IMG/VR virus record: IMGVR_UViG_3300009128_001768 | Span: 1 to 64,000 of that record | DNA from: a virus | Reading direction: 5' to 3' (one strand) | DNA: 64,000 nucleotides | Made by a program: the position numbers and the translations under genes | Part shown: in pieces, positions 6,732 to 16,600 of the stretch | Layout: each line of letters starts with the position of its first letter | Position numbering within the stretch: the first letter of the stretch is position 1 | The notes under the pieces: generated by a model | What the model was told of the DNA's origin: nothing | Databases searched by the model: none | What the model saw: only the letters and a program-made list of their open reading frames with translations

Positions 6732-9700
6732 TCACGATTCTTCTGTCTCTGTCATCGCAGTAAGAGCTTTTTCGATAGATTGGAACGTGCTGATATATTT
6801 TCCAAATGCGTCTACCTGTGTGCACTTAAGTTTCGTCTCAAACTTCCCTTGCGATATTGTGTGGCCTATCCCGCTTACAACATACACATTGTCGACAGAC
6901 GTGCCCGTTCCGAAATCTACAAAAAGATGCTGACCATATTCTATCACAGGACAACCAAGCGTTGTCATTGAAAGTGATGTTGGTGCCGTCTGTAGGGGGA
7001 GTCCCGCGTCTCTAGCGCCCTGGGCTGTTGTGCCCCCGCCAAGGCCGCCGCGTTGCATATTGACTGTTGCCAACTTTGAATTATTCATCGAAGAAAGATC
7101 AGCGGAAATAACCGCAGAATTTTGTGAGCCATAAATGATAGATGGCATCGATTTAGACACAAACGCTTTTAGCGCTCTAAAACCACCCTTAAGACGAAAA
7201 TAATTTCTTGCGAACTCTTCCGGATCTACGCTTGTAATCGCTCCATTCCCATCAACTGTTGCGCCGACTAGCTCAGGCACTGCCTCTAGAAGACCGGCGT
7301 CTAATGCTTGAGAAAGTAAATCGATAAACTCTGCCTCATGGTCTGCTTGTGCGGTTTCCTCTTCGGGGTCTGGCTCTCTAGCGGACTGAGATGCGGCAGA
7401 AGACAGCATTCCAAGAGAATTGCCCCGGGAGGCTAGCATCATTTTCCCCAGCGCGCTATATTTTGTCGCTTGGCTATCGAAAAGATGAATCCGTAAAATT
7501 GTCCCTTGCCTGCCCTGGCCGTCTTCAATACCCGTTCTCATAGGAACGGCTTCTATATGCATTGTGAGTCGTGGCATTTTAAATTCTTGGTCTGCAGACT
7601 CCCCGTACGCATCCTCTAAGCGCTTAACTTTTTCATTGTACAGCGCAGTAGCATCTTCAGAGATAGATTCTTTCATTTTCTGATTTCCCTCATCGTCTGT
7701 TTCATATAGCTTTGTCAAGCCATACGCAGCAGAGGCTTGATTATGAACAAATTCCTTGTTTAAGAAGCTTATAAAACGACCTAATGGAATATTTGCAGTA
7801 GTTTCAGTCATTTCTTTAAATTTCTTTGAAAACTCTTCGAATTTTATTGGAAATTCAGAAATATTTGTACCAGTCAGATATGAAGACTTGTCATTAAACG
7901 CATAAAAAACAAACTGTACCTCATCAAACCTATGTGTCGCAGCTAGAGGTTTTCCCACGAAATATAACAATAGAGCGCCAAGACTGATATACCGTTTATT
8001 TTGGCCATGAATATACACATACGTCGATGACCCGCCCATACCTGTGAATGTCCTTGGAAACGGATCGAGCCCTCGTCCCCGGAGCCTCTTTGCAATAGAT
8101 AATTTATTCTGTACGGCACCGGCGATTGTTGCCTTCGCATCTGCTACTACACCTGATTTTCCGTCACTGCCGAATAATGCTGTTAAATTATCTACCATTT
8201 CATCTGTCGCAGAGCCCTCTTCCGGATTTCTATTATTACCAAGAAATTTTGCTATAGCTTTTGACGTCTCTTCGTCAATCGTCAAAGCAGAACTGGTGTC
8301 TGATGCTGCACCCAAGAATGTCGAGCCACCGACATCTTCTGATGCACCGCTAGAGCTTCCCAATATCTGGCGTCTTAACACAGATATCGCTTCGGTGAGG
8401 TCTCTTATTGTTTCCATAATATCGTCAACACCCTCGCCCTTGCTGATATTCGTGGTATTAACCGCGCTTGATCCCTTCATCGATAATTTGAGCTTAATCT
8501 TAACCTGACCAACTTCGTCAAAGGAAAATGAGCTATTAACAATACCATATTTCTCTGATATCTTCAATGCGTTTAAAAAAGACCCAAAGAAATTACCAGA
8601 TAATCCAGCATCTGCACTGGCTGCTGAATCGTCTGGATGAGACCACCCATAAGTTATCATGAGCTCTGTTCTTCCATACAAGTCCGGCTTTACAAATTCA
8701 GCTATCTCAGACAATCTCGATCTGTCGTGCAGCGTTAACGATAGGTCAGCTGTCTTGTGAGACATCATCCCTTTAGACGGCGTAACAGTTATGTTAAAGT
8801 CATTAATCGACATGAACGGCCTTGTTCGATCAATGATCGGAGCTCCCCTGGTACCACCATAACTGGGTAATTTTTCTCCCGAATCGACTTCATCGTCTGT
8901 CGTTGCCTCGGGGTCAACCGTAAAATCATCATACGTTTCATTCATGGGAACCAGCGTTTGAGGAGCAGTGAATAATTCCATACCTGCAGTAGAAATTCCT
9001 GCCGCTACTTCTTCCAGCAGCTCCTCATCTCCGGATGCCATCGCAGCATCCTGAGTTTCGACAAAATCGCTAATCGCGTCCATGCTTGTCGCGGACTGAA
9101 GGTACTCATTCACCGAGTCTTCCTCTAGCTTCGCTTGACCTATTAAAAATTGCATTAACGATATTGTTTGAATTCTACCATCATCGCTTACAGGCTTATT
9201 TGGCGTTATTAGTGTTATATCAAGATAAGGAATACATCGAGAAAATTCTAATGTTGGAATTGCGTTCATAAAAAGTGCCACAGCACCAGTGTCTCGTTGC
9301 GCTGGGGTTAGTCGGACGGGGAAAACGCACGTTGCAGTAAGATTAGGGTCGGATTTTTGGGGCGAAGCAAAAACTTGGTTTAATATACTCCCACCAATCA
9401 TCTCCTTAATAGATACGCTTGAGGCAGGCATACCACTTATACCCATAGTCTCAAATGAGTCGGGCTCTCCTACAAACTTGTATAAAGAAGCTGCTATGTC
9501 TTGGTCAGCAGCATCGTCACCAGACAACATATCACCCAGTTCTTTAACGATGTCGTATTGAATAACACCGCCCTCTGTTGTGTTCATTAATAGACGGACC
9601 AGCTTCCGTAATGGATCATTGTCAGTAAATGAAGTAGTACCAAATTCAGCAAGATCTTCTTCTCCACCAAAAGCTAAAACAGAAATAAATTCTTCTTTCG

Positions 9701-9767
9701 ATATTATAGAAAAATATCTCCCAAGAGCCTCCACAACAAAAGAAAGCTTGTCGTCAACTAACGCCAT
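6732..9767 (-). CDS. Baseplate hub protein (gp27 / gpD-like), 1011 aa
   Basis: A very large protein with features of the contractile-tail hub. Around residues 315-355 it reads DFNITVTPSKGMMSHK and ADLSLTLHDRSRLSEI followed by LMITYGWSHP, resembling the beta-barrel domains that hub proteins stack on the tube. The last 90 residues (EYGQHLFVDFGTGTSVDNVY, GIGHTISQGKFETKLKC) strongly recall the C-terminal barrel of hub/late-control proteins of marine myophages. The central part is long and acidic/Ser rich (GSSSGASEDVGG), probably helical linker. T4 gp27 is only about 390 residues, so most of this protein is family-specific. It directly follows the gp53-like gene (7-base gap) at the end of the tail gene run. 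It should form the trimeric platform between tube and spike; no lysozyme domain was seen. Confidence 0.72.
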   Translation of the reverse strand: MALVDDKLSFVVEALGRYFSIISKEEFISVLAFGGEEDLAEFGTTSFTDNDPLRKLVRLLMNTTEGGVIQYDIVKELGDMLSGDDAADQDIAASLYKFVGEPDSFETMGISGMPASSVSIKEMIGGSILNQVFASPQKSDPNLTATCVFPVRLTPAQRDTGAVALFMNAIPTLEFSRCIPYLDITLITPNKPVSDDGRIQTISLMQFLIGQAKLEEDSVNEYLQSATSMDAISDFVETQDAAMASGDEELLEEVAAGISTAGMELFTAPQTLVPMNETYDDFTVDPEATTDDEVDSGEKLPSYGGTRGAPIIDRTRPFMSINDFNITVTPSKGMMSHKTADLSLTLHDRSRLSEIAEFVKPDLYGRTELMITYGWSHPDDSAASADAGLSGNFFGSFLNALKISEKYGIVNSSFSFDEVGQVKIKLKLSMKGSSAVNTTNISKGEGVDDIMETIRDLTEAISVLRRQILGSSSGASEDVGGSTFLGAASDTSSALTIDEETSKAIAKFLGNNRNPEEGSATDEMVDNLTALFGSDGKSGVVADAKATIAGAVQNKLSIAKRLRGRGLDPFPRTFTGMGGSSTYVYIHGQNKRYISLGALLLYFVGKPLAATHRFDEVQFVFYAFNDKSSYLTGTNISEFPIKFEEFSKKFKEMTETTANIPLGRFISFLNKEFVHNQASAAYGLTKLYETDDEGNQKMKESISEDATALYNEKVKRLEDAYGESADQEFKMPRLTMHIEAVPMRTGIEDGQGRQGTILRIHLFDSQATKYSALGKMMLASRGNSLGMLSSAASQSAREPDPEEETAQADHEAEFIDLLSQALDAGLLEAVPELVGATVDGNGAITSVDPEEFARNYFRLKGGFRALKAFVSKSMPSIIYGSQNSAVISADLSSMNNSKLATVNMQRGGLGGGTTAQGARDAGLPLQTAPTSLSMTTLGCPVIEYGQHLFVDFGTGTSVDNVYVVSGIGHTISQGKFETKLKCTQVDAFGKYISTFQSIEKALTAMTETEES

Positions 9768-9774
9768 CCACCTG

Positions 9775-10074
9775 TCATCCTAGCATGCTATTTATCTGGG
9801 TTATGTCAAGCGGAATTGCCAAATACGTCCCGGGCGGCACCTGTAAATTCCACCCAATCCCACTAGCTGCAGCGATGACCCACCACAACGTTCCATCTCC
9901 GTAATATTTACCTGCTAAAACATCTAAACGCTCTGTTTCTGATGTTGTGTATGAGGTTACTTTTATCTTGTTACGCTGTACCGCTCGATAAATGTGAAGC
10001 CCGGGTGAGAAAGTCCCATAAAATTTTCCTCTCTTTAACTTCGGAGCCCTTCTATATCTTTGCACAGTCATCAT
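9775..10074 (-). CDS. 53: Baseplate wedge protein, gp53-like, with LysM-type domain
   Basis: A 99-residue protein. After a basic N-terminus (YRRAPKLKRGKFYG) comes a LysM-like fold: ERLDVLAGKYYGDGTLWW, a conserved WNLQVPPGTYLAIP and a hydrophobic end. The pattern 'LA.KYYGDG..WW.IA' followed by 'PPG..L.IP' is characteristic of T4 gp53 and of the LysM wedge/hub proteins of contractile injection machines, which staple the baseplate to the tail tube. Two ATG codons are adjacent at the start; GGAG is placed slightly better for the second. The gene overlaps the stop of the upstream 1132-aa gene, so the two are coupled. Confidence 0.82.
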   Translation of the reverse strand: MMTVQRYRRAPKLKRGKFYGTFSPGLHIYRAVQRNKIKVTSYTTSETERLDVLAGKYYGDGTLWWVIAAASGIGWNLQVPPGTYLAIPLDITQINSMLG

Positions 10075-13000
10075 TATTCTCCTTCGTCAATTCTTCCACC
10101 GGCTCGACCAAATGCCTCACGGACAGCAGCTTGGAAACGATCTCGTGTAATTTTTCCAGCATCGACTCCTCCAGTCCGGCGAGCAGCTCCTGAGCCTATA
10201 TCGGAAACAGGTACAGTACCAGCAGAGCCCCGATCGTATTGATCAGTTCCAAACATTCCAGCAATTTCACCAACAGGATAATTTATCGCCCTTGTAAAGC
10301 CGTTGTTGTCTATACCCGGCGGGATATCGTGTATCGGTGCAAATTGGATTGATATCTTCATTGCAGTAGGTGCCCGTCGGCCCATCGATTCCATGTCCCA
10401 CATCGCATCTCCATAATCCATATCGAATGATGTAATAAACCCAGCTAGCCCTCGTCCGCCGGCGGCTTCGAACGAACTTACAATAGCGTTATTTTTCGGA
10501 TCAAAGAAATCGGAAATTTCCTGCATCTGTTCTTCCAGCGTCGTGGGTGTTGGGTTCGGGTCAGCTGGACCAATCGGAATTAGGTCTTCTTGCAAAACAA
10601 AATAAGAATGATAATGACCTTTTGCGCTCACTGGACCGTACGGATCACCAACATCATCCCGGTCTACATACTGGACCGCATATTCGATGTTATGACTACC
10701 TTCCCCCATTGATAATTGCACATCGCTATCCCACTGATCGATGGTACCGTCGCCATCGACGTCCGTTGGGTCGTAATCACCACCACCAATCCACGTACGC
10801 CCCATAATTTCTACCGTTCCATTTGCGGTTGTCCTACTAAGAAATGGAGTTTGCTCAACGTGAGTTGCTCCAACAGGGGTTGGGAGCCCGGGCTTTGCAC
10901 CAGTATCCCATGTCGTGTATCCCCTTGAAGATGCTTTTAATATCGCTATATCTCCAACAGCGAAGCCATGAGCCTCGTCGCTGGGCGCGGAGGGTTCACG
11001 CGAGAATCTCTCATTAAATGCTGCTATCTCAGCATCATGAGCCTCTTGATCGGCCTGAGATACCCGCTCAATCGTTACAACATCAAATGGTGCACCGGAT
11101 GGTGCATCTTGGCGGCCGCCTTCCAAATCAGCAGATTCCGCAATACCGAATAACCGCGCCAAGTTAAACCTTGTGTAATTGCTTCTTATAACATCCCCCA
11201 CTCGTAATCGTATCATGGGGGAAGCAGTGGGAATTTGTGAAAAGGGCATAATAAAATGCTTTTCGCCAGCCTGCACCTGTTTTCCCATCGACCACTGTGG
11301 ATATAGTAATGTGATTAGCTTATTGACGCTCCACCACATCGAATCAAAGTCTTGGGGTGATGTAGACACAATCCAAAAATCAATAGAAATGCTACGCTCA
11401 GTGCTCTGATAAATTTTAACCTTATCAATTCGACCGTAACCGCTGGAATCCTGATAGCTGACAGAGTACGAGTCCTTGATGTTTGACAGGAACCCATGAA
11501 ATCCCACAATTTCGTTTGTACGAAGATCATGAAAATAAAAGGGCATATACTCTATTTCAAATTGGTCCTCTAATTGCGACACCATTTCTTGTGGAAGCCT
11601 ACTAACTTGAGACAACAGCCCCTTTCGCTGTTGCTTATCCCAATGTCTTGTTGTGTCTGCGTTCTGATCCGGAAAACTGTCCCCTGTATCTCCCTTAGTA
11701 TCACCTACCAGAGCCATCAACGTATCAGGTGTCCCAAATCCCATATCAAAGACAGAGAACGCAGACTTTAATTTCGTTGGTAAAAGGAACCGACCGGGAG
11801 CAGAGCGGTGGCGCCATGCCAGCTCTGATTTGTCTCTTGCTATTCTGCTTTTGGCCTGGCGTGTTTGTCCATTATCAGGCATCTGCTCCAGCGGGTTGCC
11901 ACCTCGACCACCTAATGGAAAAGACCTTCTAGCTCTCATTACAGCGATATCGCCAATAACAGCAAGAACCATGATAAACCGAAATGAAGGAAAAGAAAGT
12001 AGACTTGTCACCAATTGATAAGCAACTAAAAGTGGGTTCACATCAAGAGAATCAAGAACGATATCATCTATAGCCATGACAAATCGAACGATATCACGAT
12101 TAAGAACCCTGAATAAGTTTGCGAAATTACCAGAAGTCAAAACTACATTCTCGGCAATCTGGTCTATATTCGAACCCAGGCTCTCCCACCATAAAATAAT
12201 GCCAGGCCAACCTGCGGTCGCGACCCTGGGGTCAGGAGGATCGACAGCATTTCCTAGCCCCAAAAACTCTATGATACCCATAATAACACATAAGGTAAAA
12301 TCGTGTTTAAGCGCAGGGATGCCAATCATCCGCATTATTCGTGTTCTTTGAGATTCAATTCGGTGAGAGCCCATCCGCATCGCTGATGGAATTGTGGGAA
12401 CAGGGCTTCCGCCGCCAGTGTCTAGTAACAGCATCACTGCGGCGATTGCGGCCGCACCCAGAATTACTCCAGTCATGCCGCTAAGAGCGACAGCAAGCAT
12501 AGCGGTGCGGTTTTTACCAGTGAAAGGCTCCAAATGTGAATTTAGAGCGCCAAAGCTCTTTGACGCTAGAAGAGGATTACCCATCTCATCGTAAAGTAAC
12601 TCAGCATCCAGCGACGGTTTATCGGGCGCACCGTAAGCGTTGGCAGCCCTCAAAAAGTCCATCGTTATTTTTGTATGACCAGACTGTTCACCGGTCGGAA
12701 GTAGCGATGCAATGACTTGCAGAGCGCTATCTGGATCTGCGTCATCTTCTTTTGCGTGACCTGTTTGACGTAGCAACAACGACGCAGCGACCTTTCGGAG
12801 TTCGCTAAATAAAATTTCATCACCCTCGTTAGCGTGTACTCCGAACTCAGGTTGCTCTATCGCAGTTGCGTGAGTGAACTGTCCATCTTCGATATAGGGA
12901 GATTCACCATCTGGATTAAACCGATTATGGCTAGTGAGGATCGCGGATATTTTTTTCTGCTGGACCGGTGCGTACGTCGGTATCTCTATTCGCTTTTCAC

Positions 13001-13472
13001 CGTATTGATTTCCAACACCCGGTTCAAATGGTGGTCTTGTCCCCTGGATATCAGACAGTACTGCATGTCCGTCAAGTTGGTTGTTTTTATCCATGAACGA
13101 TGACAAGGGTTGCGCGGTGGGACTTGCTTCATCAAACTTCCCAGAATTGCTCAGCATATCGAAAGATGTTCTTGCAGCAGATGCTTGCTCGCTATTACCT
13201 CCGAGCGTATCGGTATATCCTGCCGTCGCAGCATCTTGACCACCCATCTCGATAGATGCAGGTGAGCCATCAGCGTTCAAATATGACGTCTCAATGTACG
13301 TGGAATCCTCTACCGGATACGCATTACGAGTTCGTGCGTTCGTCGTCAGCGAGCTCATATAAGAGGCAAGAGTGTTCCTTGACGACTCCTTTAAGTCATC
13401 GCCCTCCTGAACAACACCGCTTCCTCCCGTACCAGCTGGAGCGAAGTCAACATCTGTAACGTCATCAGCCAC
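10074..13472 (-). CDS. Large baseplate/tail protein with EF-hand-like loop, 1132 aa
   Basis: No family recognised with confidence. The start is GTG (MADDVTDVDF), overlapping the preceding small gene by 8 nt. The first 300 residues are polar and probably extended. A hydrophobic stretch follows near residues 325-355 (LAVALSGMTGVILGAAAIAA). A folded region around residues 640-760 contains MPFYFHDLRTNEIVGFHGFL, SYQDSSGYGRIDKVKIY, STERSISIDFWIVS and MWWSVNKLITLLYPQWS, motifs I associate with large baseplate proteins of marine T4-like phages. Near residue 904, DVDGDGTIDQWD is a perfect calcium-binding EF-hand/dockerin loop. Because it lies between tape measure and gp53/hub genes, it is probably a tube-initiator or hub-collar component (gp48/gp54 position). 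The internal hydrophobic helix is unusual for such proteins. Confidence 0.6.
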   Translation of the reverse strand: MADDVTDVDFAPAGTGGSGVVQEGDDLKESSRNTLASYMSSLTTNARTRNAYPVEDSTYIETSYLNADGSPASIEMGGQDAATAGYTDTLGGNSEQASAARTSFDMLSNSGKFDEASPTAQPLSSFMDKNNQLDGHAVLSDIQGTRPPFEPGVGNQYGEKRIEIPTYAPVQQKKISAILTSHNRFNPDGESPYIEDGQFTHATAIEQPEFGVHANEGDEILFSELRKVAASLLLRQTGHAKEDDADPDSALQVIASLLPTGEQSGHTKITMDFLRAANAYGAPDKPSLDAELLYDEMGNPLLASKSFGALNSHLEPFTGKNRTAMLAVALSGMTGVILGAAAIAAVMLLLDTGGGSPVPTIPSAMRMGSHRIESQRTRIMRMIGIPALKHDFTLCVIMGIIEFLGLGNAVDPPDPRVATAGWPGIILWWESLGSNIDQIAENVVLTSGNFANLFRVLNRDIVRFVMAIDDIVLDSLDVNPLLVAYQLVTSLLSFPSFRFIMVLAVIGDIAVMRARRSFPLGGRGGNPLEQMPDNGQTRQAKSRIARDKSELAWRHRSAPGRFLLPTKLKSAFSVFDMGFGTPDTLMALVGDTKGDTGDSFPDQNADTTRHWDKQQRKGLLSQVSRLPQEMVSQLEDQFEIEYMPFYFHDLRTNEIVGFHGFLSNIKDSYSVSYQDSSGYGRIDKVKIYQSTERSISIDFWIVSTSPQDFDSMWWSVNKLITLLYPQWSMGKQVQAGEKHFIMPFSQIPTASPMIRLRVGDVIRSNYTRFNLARLFGIAESADLEGGRQDAPSGAPFDVVTIERVSQADQEAHDAEIAAFNERFSREPSAPSDEAHGFAVGDIAILKASSRGYTTWDTGAKPGLPTPVGATHVEQTPFLSRTTANGTVEIMGRTWIGGGDYDPTDVDGDGTIDQWDSDVQLSMGEGSHNIEYAVQYVDRDDVGDPYGPVSAKGHYHSYFVLQEDLIPIGPADPNPTPTTLEEQMQEISDFFDPKNNAIVSSFEAAGGRGLAGFITSFDMDYGDAMWDMESMGRRAPTAMKISIQFAPIHDIPPGIDNNGFTRAINYPVGEIAGMFGTDQYDRGSAGTVPVSDIGSGAARRTGGVDAGKITRDRFQAAVREAFGRAGGRIDEGE

Positions 13473-13647
13473 TATTCTTAAGTACCTCTTCTAGAGCTTT
13501 TTGCACAGCTTCGGGATGCTGTTTTAATTCTTCTATTATCTCCATGATTCTTTCGACACTTGCCATCATCTCATCACTGTGCTTCATACAGCTTTGCAAA
13601 TATTCCAAATCTTCAGGACTGAAACCGACACTTTCTTCTTTACTCAT
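13465..13647 (-). CDS. Small acidic helical protein, 60 aa
   Basis: Not recognised. MSKEESVGFSPEDLEYLQ begins a protein that looks entirely helical and acidic (SVERIMEIIEELKQHPEAVQ), with heptad-like spacing that suits a coiled coil. Its ATG overlaps the tape-measure stop by one base (TAATG) and its stop overlaps the next gene, so it is translationally coupled on both sides. Position immediately after the tape measure suggests a tape-measure partner or tail assembly helper, but nothing in the sequence proves it. Confidence 0.7.
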   Translation of the reverse strand: MSKEESVGFSPEDLEYLQSCMKHSDEMMASVERIMEIIEELKQHPEAVQKALEEVLKNSG

Positions 13648-16600
13648 TATGCTGCTCCTCCTGCTGTGGCGAGGGCCGTTGTCATAACTGACTTGTCGAC
13701 GAGTACCGCGCCCACCTTATTCGCATCCATAGTGACGCTCAAGTTAATCGTAATATTAACTGGCTTATTTTCAACTGCTATGCTCTCAGTAACACCAAAA
13801 GCGTCTGCAATCTGCTGGAGATTCGCGGCGATGTTGACTTCCGGTAAAGTGGCCATGACATCATTGATTTTAACCATGTCATCCACCATAGACTTGATCA
13901 CCGCGACGGCAGGTGTCTCCGCTTCACCCCCTCCAAAAAGGCCAGCGATGGCAGCGCCCGCCTTACCCATGAGTCCAGGGCTTTGTCCTTCAGCGAACTC
14001 TGCAAATTTTCCTAATACATTCGCTAACGCCTCAGTGGCTGTAAACATCGTCTCTAGTTTCGCAACCTGCTCCTGCATCTGCTCGGCACCTACTAGCGCG
14101 TTCAAGTCCGCGACGACTCCAGGCATCACACCTGTAATTGCTGTAAGCGCGCCGGCCATACCTCCAAAAAGCTCATCAATCTGCGGGCCGTTTATACCCT
14201 CAAGGGAGGCCTCCATGATCTCTTGAACCTTGGCCAACGCATTCATCATTGGACCAAGGGCCTCAAACATGATCTTCATCGCTTCTGCTTTCTCTCCAAA
14301 GCCCGAAGGAATGCCCTCACCAGCCTTAACAAGCCCACCGATTATCATTGGTAATTTCTCGGCCAACATATCCATAATGTCACCGAGACCACTGATTACA
14401 ACAGCCATATTACTCGCTACGCTGGGGTTGAAAAACCCTGTCATTGATTGCACCACTTTCAGCGGTTCCGCCATGGCTGCGGCGAAACTAGCAACCGCTT
14501 CGACGACTGACGCTACAACCGACGCTTTCTCAAGTTGCGACTTGCTGAAACCCATCGCCATCTTGACAAGGGTTTCGACGGTGGAGACCAAAGTATCCTT
14601 GATCTTATCTAAGAAGCCACCCATCGCCTCGAACACCTCTGACATCGATGGTCCACCCATCAATTCAGAAGCAACGCCTAATTTCGCGGCGTCGATGGCA
14701 AGACCACCCAGCGCTTGAAGAGCCTTCGCGATGTGACCGACTACCTCTAGTCTTTTTGCAAGGTCCTCGGGGTCTTTCATAGGAATTCCCTCTGCGGCTG
14801 TAATCATCGATGCCACTGATTCAGCGGCGCTGACAAAGAACTTGCCCATTGCCCTTAAGCCAATCCCCAAGATCGGAAGAATGGGAGATAGAGCCGTAAA
14901 TACGACAGCCAAGGGTATCAACATTTTCATGGCTAGAATCACGTTGATCATGGTGTCTATCATTGCTTGTATTGCTGGGGAGCTGATTGTCGCACCTGCC
15001 ATTTTTTCTGCTTGCGCGAGTGCTGTCACGAAAATTGTAACACCAGCGGTAAAAAAGGCCGCTGCGGCTATCAAGCCGACTGTCATGATAGGGAGCAAGG
15101 GCATTATTACGGCGAAAGCTATACCAGCAACGGAGAGCGCAACAAGAGCCAGGAGCGCAATTCCTATCGATGCAAATATCTCAGCAGTCGTCGAAATATC
15201 AGGCAGGGGAATCTTTGAAACAAGGAATAACGCACCAGCGAAGATGGCAACGCCCACAGTTAGAAATGCCGCGGCGGCTAACAGCCCGACCACCATCGCC
15301 GGGAACATTGCAGCGATTGCAAGACCAGCTAACGCAGTCGCAGCAAGGGCAATAGTGGCGACAATAGCCAGACCGAGCATAGCGAACACCTTAACAATTT
15401 CCTTGAAGGGCAATGGCGCTAATATCGCGTGAACGACGCGTAATGCAACGGCGAAGATCACCATACTAACCGACATCGCTAAACCAGCTAGAGCCATAAA
15501 CGCTAGACCTGGGATTGTTACTGGTGGTGCCAACAAAAGACCGAGTTTAGAGATAACAAATACCGCTAAAACTGCCAAACCCATAATGGCCATTATCTTT
15601 GCAATTTCTTTAAATGGGATTCCGCCTATCAACGCGTGGACAGCCCACAGGGCCGCGGCGAACGGAATCATCCCGAGCCCTATTGCAACGGCAGCTAAAG
15701 CCATATTGACAGCAGAAGATAACATCGTTCCGGGGTCTAAGAATTTTGCGGCTATCATTACCAGAGCAAGGAATGGAATCATTACAGCCATTGTTACCAT
15801 CAGCTTACCGAGGCTAGACCACGATACCATTCCAATAATCCCGGCGGCTATGGCAATGGCAATTGAAAATGCAATAACAGCGGGAATGAATGAAGCAACA
15901 AGCACAGCTAATTTCCAGCCCGCCTTCATCATATCGCCCTCTTCCAATTGATTGATCTGTTCGATCGCGGACTTCAGGCCTGCGCCGACGCTCTCGCCCA
16001 TCTGTTCCATTTGTCTTGGATCGGGCATCTGTTGTTCGGTCTGCTCAGCGACATCTCCCACCATTGACAAGATCCAGTCAGTCAGCTTCTTCACGGCAAC
16101 CGCACCGACAGCTGCTCCGATTGCATTCATTGCACCCAGAACTATCATCTTTCCGAAAACCCACGCCATCATTACAGCGCCGACTGCGGCTAACTTGCCC
16201 TTATTCTCCCATAAGACAGCCCCTATCAGCTCAACTAACGCCCCTATCATATCTCCGACTGCTGACATCAGCGCAGGAACGATCTGGCTCATGGCCTGGG
16301 ACATCGCACCGCCGATCCCGTCCTTCGCGGCGTCCCTAACAGCATCGGGATTCCTTACTACGTCTATTATTCCATGAATCATGGCGACAAACTTGTCGGC
16401 TACCCACGGAATCATCTTCGCGATCTGCTCACCGAGGAATATAATCCCCTGCTCGATCATCTTGCTTAGTTTTCCCAGGGGGCCTGATTTTGCTGCGAAG
16501 AAATTCTTAAATAAATCAGTGAGCTCTTGAGCCATTTGTTGAGGGCTATAGTCCCCCTTACCAGTAATGGAATCCTTAAATTTCTTGAATATCCCTAAGA

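Noticed and set aside
13579-15432. Several plus-strand open frames of 160-215 codons opposite the tape measure gene
   Set aside because: The Ala/Gly/Ile-rich tape measure produces few stops on the other strand. The products are low-complexity with no family features and no ribosome sites.
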